A program made the position numbers and the translations under genes. The notes beneath the pieces were generated by a model. The model did no database searches, had not been told where the DNA came from, and saw nothing but the letters and a program-made list of their open reading frames with translations. Shown here piece by piece: positions 7,379-8,870 of a stretch of 8,870 nt of DNA (its first letter is position 1; each line of letters starts with the position of its first letter). The stretch comes from an uncultured Bacteroidales bacterium (GTDB taxonomy: Bacteria > Bacteroidota > Bacteroidia > Bacteroidales > WCHB1-69), in the NCBI GenBank assembly GCA_937892025.1, contig CALAVA010000374.1, positions 1 to 8,870 of the forward strand, in the 5' to 3' direction.

Positions 7379-7412
7379 TTTTATTATAAACATGCCTATT
7401 TTTATAATAAAA
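7379..7412. repeat. 12-base perfect inverted repeat, possible operator
   Basis: TTTTATTATAAA (7379-7390) and its exact reverse complement TTTATAATAAAA (7401-7412) are separated by the 10-base spacer CATGCCTATT. The half-sites are 22 bases centre to centre, about two helical turns, which suits a dimeric DNA-binding protein. The repeat covers roughly -20 to -55 of the minus-strand promoter at 7365-7372. Both arms are pure A/T, so a chance match in such AT-rich DNA remains possible. Confidence 0.5.
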
Positions 7413-7428
7413 TTCTTTTGGGTTTCTT

Positions 7429-7445
7429 CTCTCTATTTCAGAGAG
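7429..7445. repeat. short inverted repeat in the divergent promoter region
   Basis: CTCTCT (7429-7434), a 5-base ATTTC loop, and AGAGAG (7440-7445) form a perfect 6-bp stem. There is no T tract behind it, so it is not a terminator. It lies about 70-85 bases upstream of the plus-strand promoter at 7513-7520 and could be a second protein-binding site or nothing. Confidence 0.25.
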
Positions 7446-7512
7446 TTCTGCTTTATATACAATTTATTACCAAAGAAATTCTTCATTCTCTATTTTTTTT
7501 GAAAAAAAAGTT

Positions 7513-7520
7513 TACTTTTG
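7513..7520 (+). promoter_or_regulatory. predicted promoter -7 element for the YiiX-like hydrolase
   Basis: TACTTTTG matches TAnnTTTG and ends 17 bases before the ATG. Transcription would start around 7526, giving a very short leader of about 12 nucleotides. A TTTG at 7498-7501 is too close (11 bases) to be a normal -33 element. T8 and A8 tracts just upstream may bend the DNA. Confidence 0.5.
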
Positions 7521-7537
7521 TATGAGATTATATTCTT

Positions 7538-8182
7538 ATGAAAAAATTATTTTTATTCTTTTTGTTTTGTTGTTTTTGGCGACAATTATTATGTCAAAAT
7601 ATGGCTTTACAGAATGGAGATTTATTGTTTCAAATAGGTCGTTCTTCTGATTTGACAGATGCCATAAGTGCCTCTACAGCAACAGATGAGCGATATAATT
7701 ATACCCATGTAGGCATTGTATGTATTGAACATGACTCCATTTTTGTCATAGAAGCAACCCCACCATGCGTTTCCAAGACACCTTTATCTGTGTTTTTGAA
7801 CAATTCTGCCTTTGTAAATGAAAAACCTCTTGTGGCAGTAGCAAGGCTAAATAGACATACACAAAGACTTGTTGACCTTACGGCAATTGTAAAAAAAGCA
7901 CATTTGTACCTTGGGCAACCCTACGATTATATCTATTCTCCCAACAATGAGGCTTATTATTGTTCTGAATTGGTGTATTTATGTTATTGTACAAAAAAAC
8001 ATAACAAACCAATTTTCAAAACTATCCCGATGACTTTTAAAAATAAAAATAATGATTTTTCGCATTGGATTGAACATTTTGCCTTTTATAATGCTCCTAT
8101 TCCTGAAGGAGAGCAAGGTACTAATCCGCAACAATTATCTCGCTCAAAAAAAATACAGGTTGTCTTTCGTTTTTTTGACTAA
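7538..8182 (+). CDS. exported YiiX/DUF830-like permuted papain-fold cysteine hydrolase
   Basis: A 214-residue protein of the YiiX/YebB-type NlpC/P60 superfamily, in which the papain fold is circularly permuted so the catalytic His precedes the Cys. The order seen is NGDLLFQ (26-32), YTHVGIV with His57 (55-61), VIEATP with a probable third polar residue Glu72 (70-75), GQPYDYIYSPNN (126-137) and YYCSELVY with the nucleophile Cys142 (140-147). IPEGEQGTNP near the C-terminus is also characteristic. The family is thought to cleave amide or ester bonds, possibly in cell-wall peptides or lipids; the actual substrate is unknown. An N-terminal signal peptide rich in Phe and Cys suggests export, with cleavage near LLC-QN (19/20). 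That Cys does not make a good lipobox, so I do not call it a lipoprotein. An in-frame TGA at 7523 fixes the start. The gene stands alone between a divergent promoter region and a strong terminator. Confidence 0.9.
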   Translation: MKKLFLFFLFCCFWRQLLCQNMALQNGDLLFQIGRSSDLTDAISASTATDERYNYTHVGIVCIEHDSIFVIEATPPCVSKTPLSVFLNNSAFVNEKPLVAVARLNRHTQRLVDLTAIVKKAHLYLGQPYDYIYSPNNEAYYCSELVYLCYCTKKHNKPIFKTIPMTFKNKNNDFSHWIEHFAFYNAPIPEGEQGTNPQQLSRSKKIQVVFRFFD

Positions 8183-8212
8183 AATCAACCTATATATTCA
8201 TTCCAATAAATA

Positions 8213-8246
8213 AAAAAAGAAACTATTTTTCAATAGTTTCTTTTTT
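8213..8246. terminator. bidirectional intrinsic terminator
   Basis: A 15-bp perfect stem (8213-8227 with 8232-8246) and a 4-base TTTC loop. The stem has an A6 run, then GAAACTATT, with the exact complement ending in a T6 run. It lies 30 bases after the hydrolase stop and 21 bases beyond the stop of the convergent minus-strand lipoprotein gene, so it serves both. Confidence 0.9.
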
Positions 8247-8267
8247 GTCTTTCAAGCTATTTTCAAT

Positions 8268-8747
8268 CTATTTTGCCAAAGTATTCAAAACAGAAATTAA
8301 AGCATTGGTTGTTGTAGTTGTCGTTGCATTGCTAACATTATTTTTTGCATTGGAAACCAAACTATTAAGATCTAATCCGGAAACGGCAGAAATAATACTC
8401 CCCACATTAGAGTTGGTGATTAAAGTATTGGAATTCACTGCTCCTGCTGCAAATTCTTTATAAAAAGTTGCATTTTTCATATTTCCCTTAATAGCGGAAG
8501 CATTTGTTGCCAATGTTGCTAAATTCAACAAATTGGTAGCGTTTGACAAATCCAATTTTCCTTCTGATTTATAGGAGGAATACAAAGATTTTAAAGATGT
8601 TCCAAACCCTTGTCCTGATACATACGCTTGCGAGGTTGTTGAAGTATTAGAGGCAACTTGATTCAAACTACTGCAAGACGAAACCATTAATGCCGTAACC
8701 ATAACCGACACCATCAAAATTTTTAAACCGATCTGTTTCATTTTCAT
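8268..8747 (-). CDS. small Ser/Asn/Thr-rich lipoprotein, function unknown
   Basis: A 159-residue lipoprotein. The signal peptide has a basic start (MKMKQ) and a Met/Val-rich core, ending in the lipobox VSSC with lipidated Cys25. The residues after the Cys (SSLNQ) carry no acidic cluster, which argues against a surface-export signal, so a periplasmic-facing location is more likely. The mature part is low in aromatic and charged residues. It has a conserved-looking segment GQGFGTSLKSLYSSYKSEGKLDLSNATNLLNLATLA (about 46-80), then Ser/Asn/Thr-rich helices and a run of six Thr (about 142-147). I recall similar uncharacterised lipoproteins with a LYxxYKxxGKLDLxNxxNLxNLATLA pattern in Bacteroidales, so it is probably a real conserved family, but I know no function. 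Met3 (base 8741) is an equally possible start. It has its own promoter and terminator and is monocistronic as far as the window shows. Confidence 0.82.
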   Translation of the reverse strand: MKMKQIGLKILMVSVMVTALMVSSCSSLNQVASNTSTTSQAYVSGQGFGTSLKSLYSSYKSEGKLDLSNATNLLNLATLATNASAIKGNMKNATFYKEFAAGAVNSNTLITNSNVGSIISAVSGLDLNSLVSNAKNNVSNATTTTTTNALISVLNTLAK

Positions 8748-8775
8748 TTTATTATATTTTAAAAATTATTTTATG

Positions 8776-8783
8776 CAAAAATA
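8776..8783 (-). promoter_or_regulatory. predicted promoter -7 element for the Ser/Asn/Thr-rich lipoprotein
   Basis: On the minus strand this reads TATTTTTG followed by CA, matching TAnnTTTG. It lies 28 bases before the lipoprotein start. Candidate TTTG elements lie 16 bases (8800-8803) and 23 bases (8807-8810) upstream, both at the edge of the usual spacing. The remaining bases up to 8870 are homopolymer-rich A/T DNA in which I see no gene. Confidence 0.5.
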
Positions 8784-8870
8784 TCATTTTTTATCAAATC
8801 AAAAAACAAAAACATAGTTTTTTTTTCTTATAAAAATAACAATAAATCTTTTAGCATAAAAAAATAATAT

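Noticed and set aside
7538..7600. Possible lipobox QLLC in the hydrolase signal peptide
   Set aside because: Leu at -1 and Gln at -3 are poor for a lipobox, so it is treated as an ordinary signal peptide.
8286..8340. Short tandem repeat of TTG/GTT units on the plus strand
   Set aside because: It simply reflects consecutive Thr codons (ACA/ACT/ACC/ACG) in the minus-strand lipoprotein, with irregular units.
8245..8463. Plus-strand open frame with a hydrophobic Val/Leu stretch, opposite the Ser/Asn/Thr-rich lipoprotein
   Set aside because: It starts inside the terminator stem region, and the hydrophobic stretch is the complement of the Thr/Asn/Ala codons of the lipoprotein, so it is a shadow.

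Overview
The window looks like a chromosomal segment of an AT-rich member of the Bacteroidota, probably near Bacteroidales. The evidence is the dut and TPR gene pair, the tig-clpP-clpX order with Bacteroidota-type ClpP and trigger factor sequences, promoters carrying the TAnnTTTG -7 element, translation starts without a clear Shine-Dalgarno sequence, and several small lipoproteins and a beta-barrel protein. No taxonomic marker such as rRNA is present, so this placement is an inference from family resemblance.

Region 1 (about 1-2441, + strand) is a tight operon of dUTPase (dut), a 561-residue exported TPR protein, and a small DUF721/DciA-like protein. The TPR stop and DUF721 start overlap by four bases. 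Region 2 (2442-5905, + strand) is the protein quality-control operon: trigger factor, ClpP and ClpX. It has its own recognisable promoter in the 80-base gap and ends in a strong hairpin terminator. Trigger factor receives nascent chains at the ribosome, and ClpX unfolds substrates and feeds them to the ClpP protease.

Region 3 (5936-7326, - strand) is a two-gene unit: a lipoprotein followed 11 bases later by an outer-membrane beta-barrel-like protein. Neither has a known function. The 211-base divergent gap 7327-7537 holds promoters for this unit and for the next gene. It also holds a perfect 12-base inverted repeat next to the lipoprotein promoter and a second, shorter inverted repeat. Region 4 (7538-8182, + strand) is an exported permuted-papain-fold (YiiX/DUF830-like) cysteine hydrolase. 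A 15-bp bidirectional terminator separates it from region 5 (8268-8747, - strand), a small Ser/Asn/Thr-rich lipoprotein with its own promoter. The last 120 bases are very AT-rich and contain no gene I can support.

Regions 1 and 2 are ordinary housekeeping DNA. The accessory part is 5936-8870: three envelope proteins of unknown role and one probable cell-wall hydrolase, arranged around a possibly regulated divergent promoter region. I see no mobile element, CRISPR array, tRNA or rRNA, and no clear defence or secretion system.
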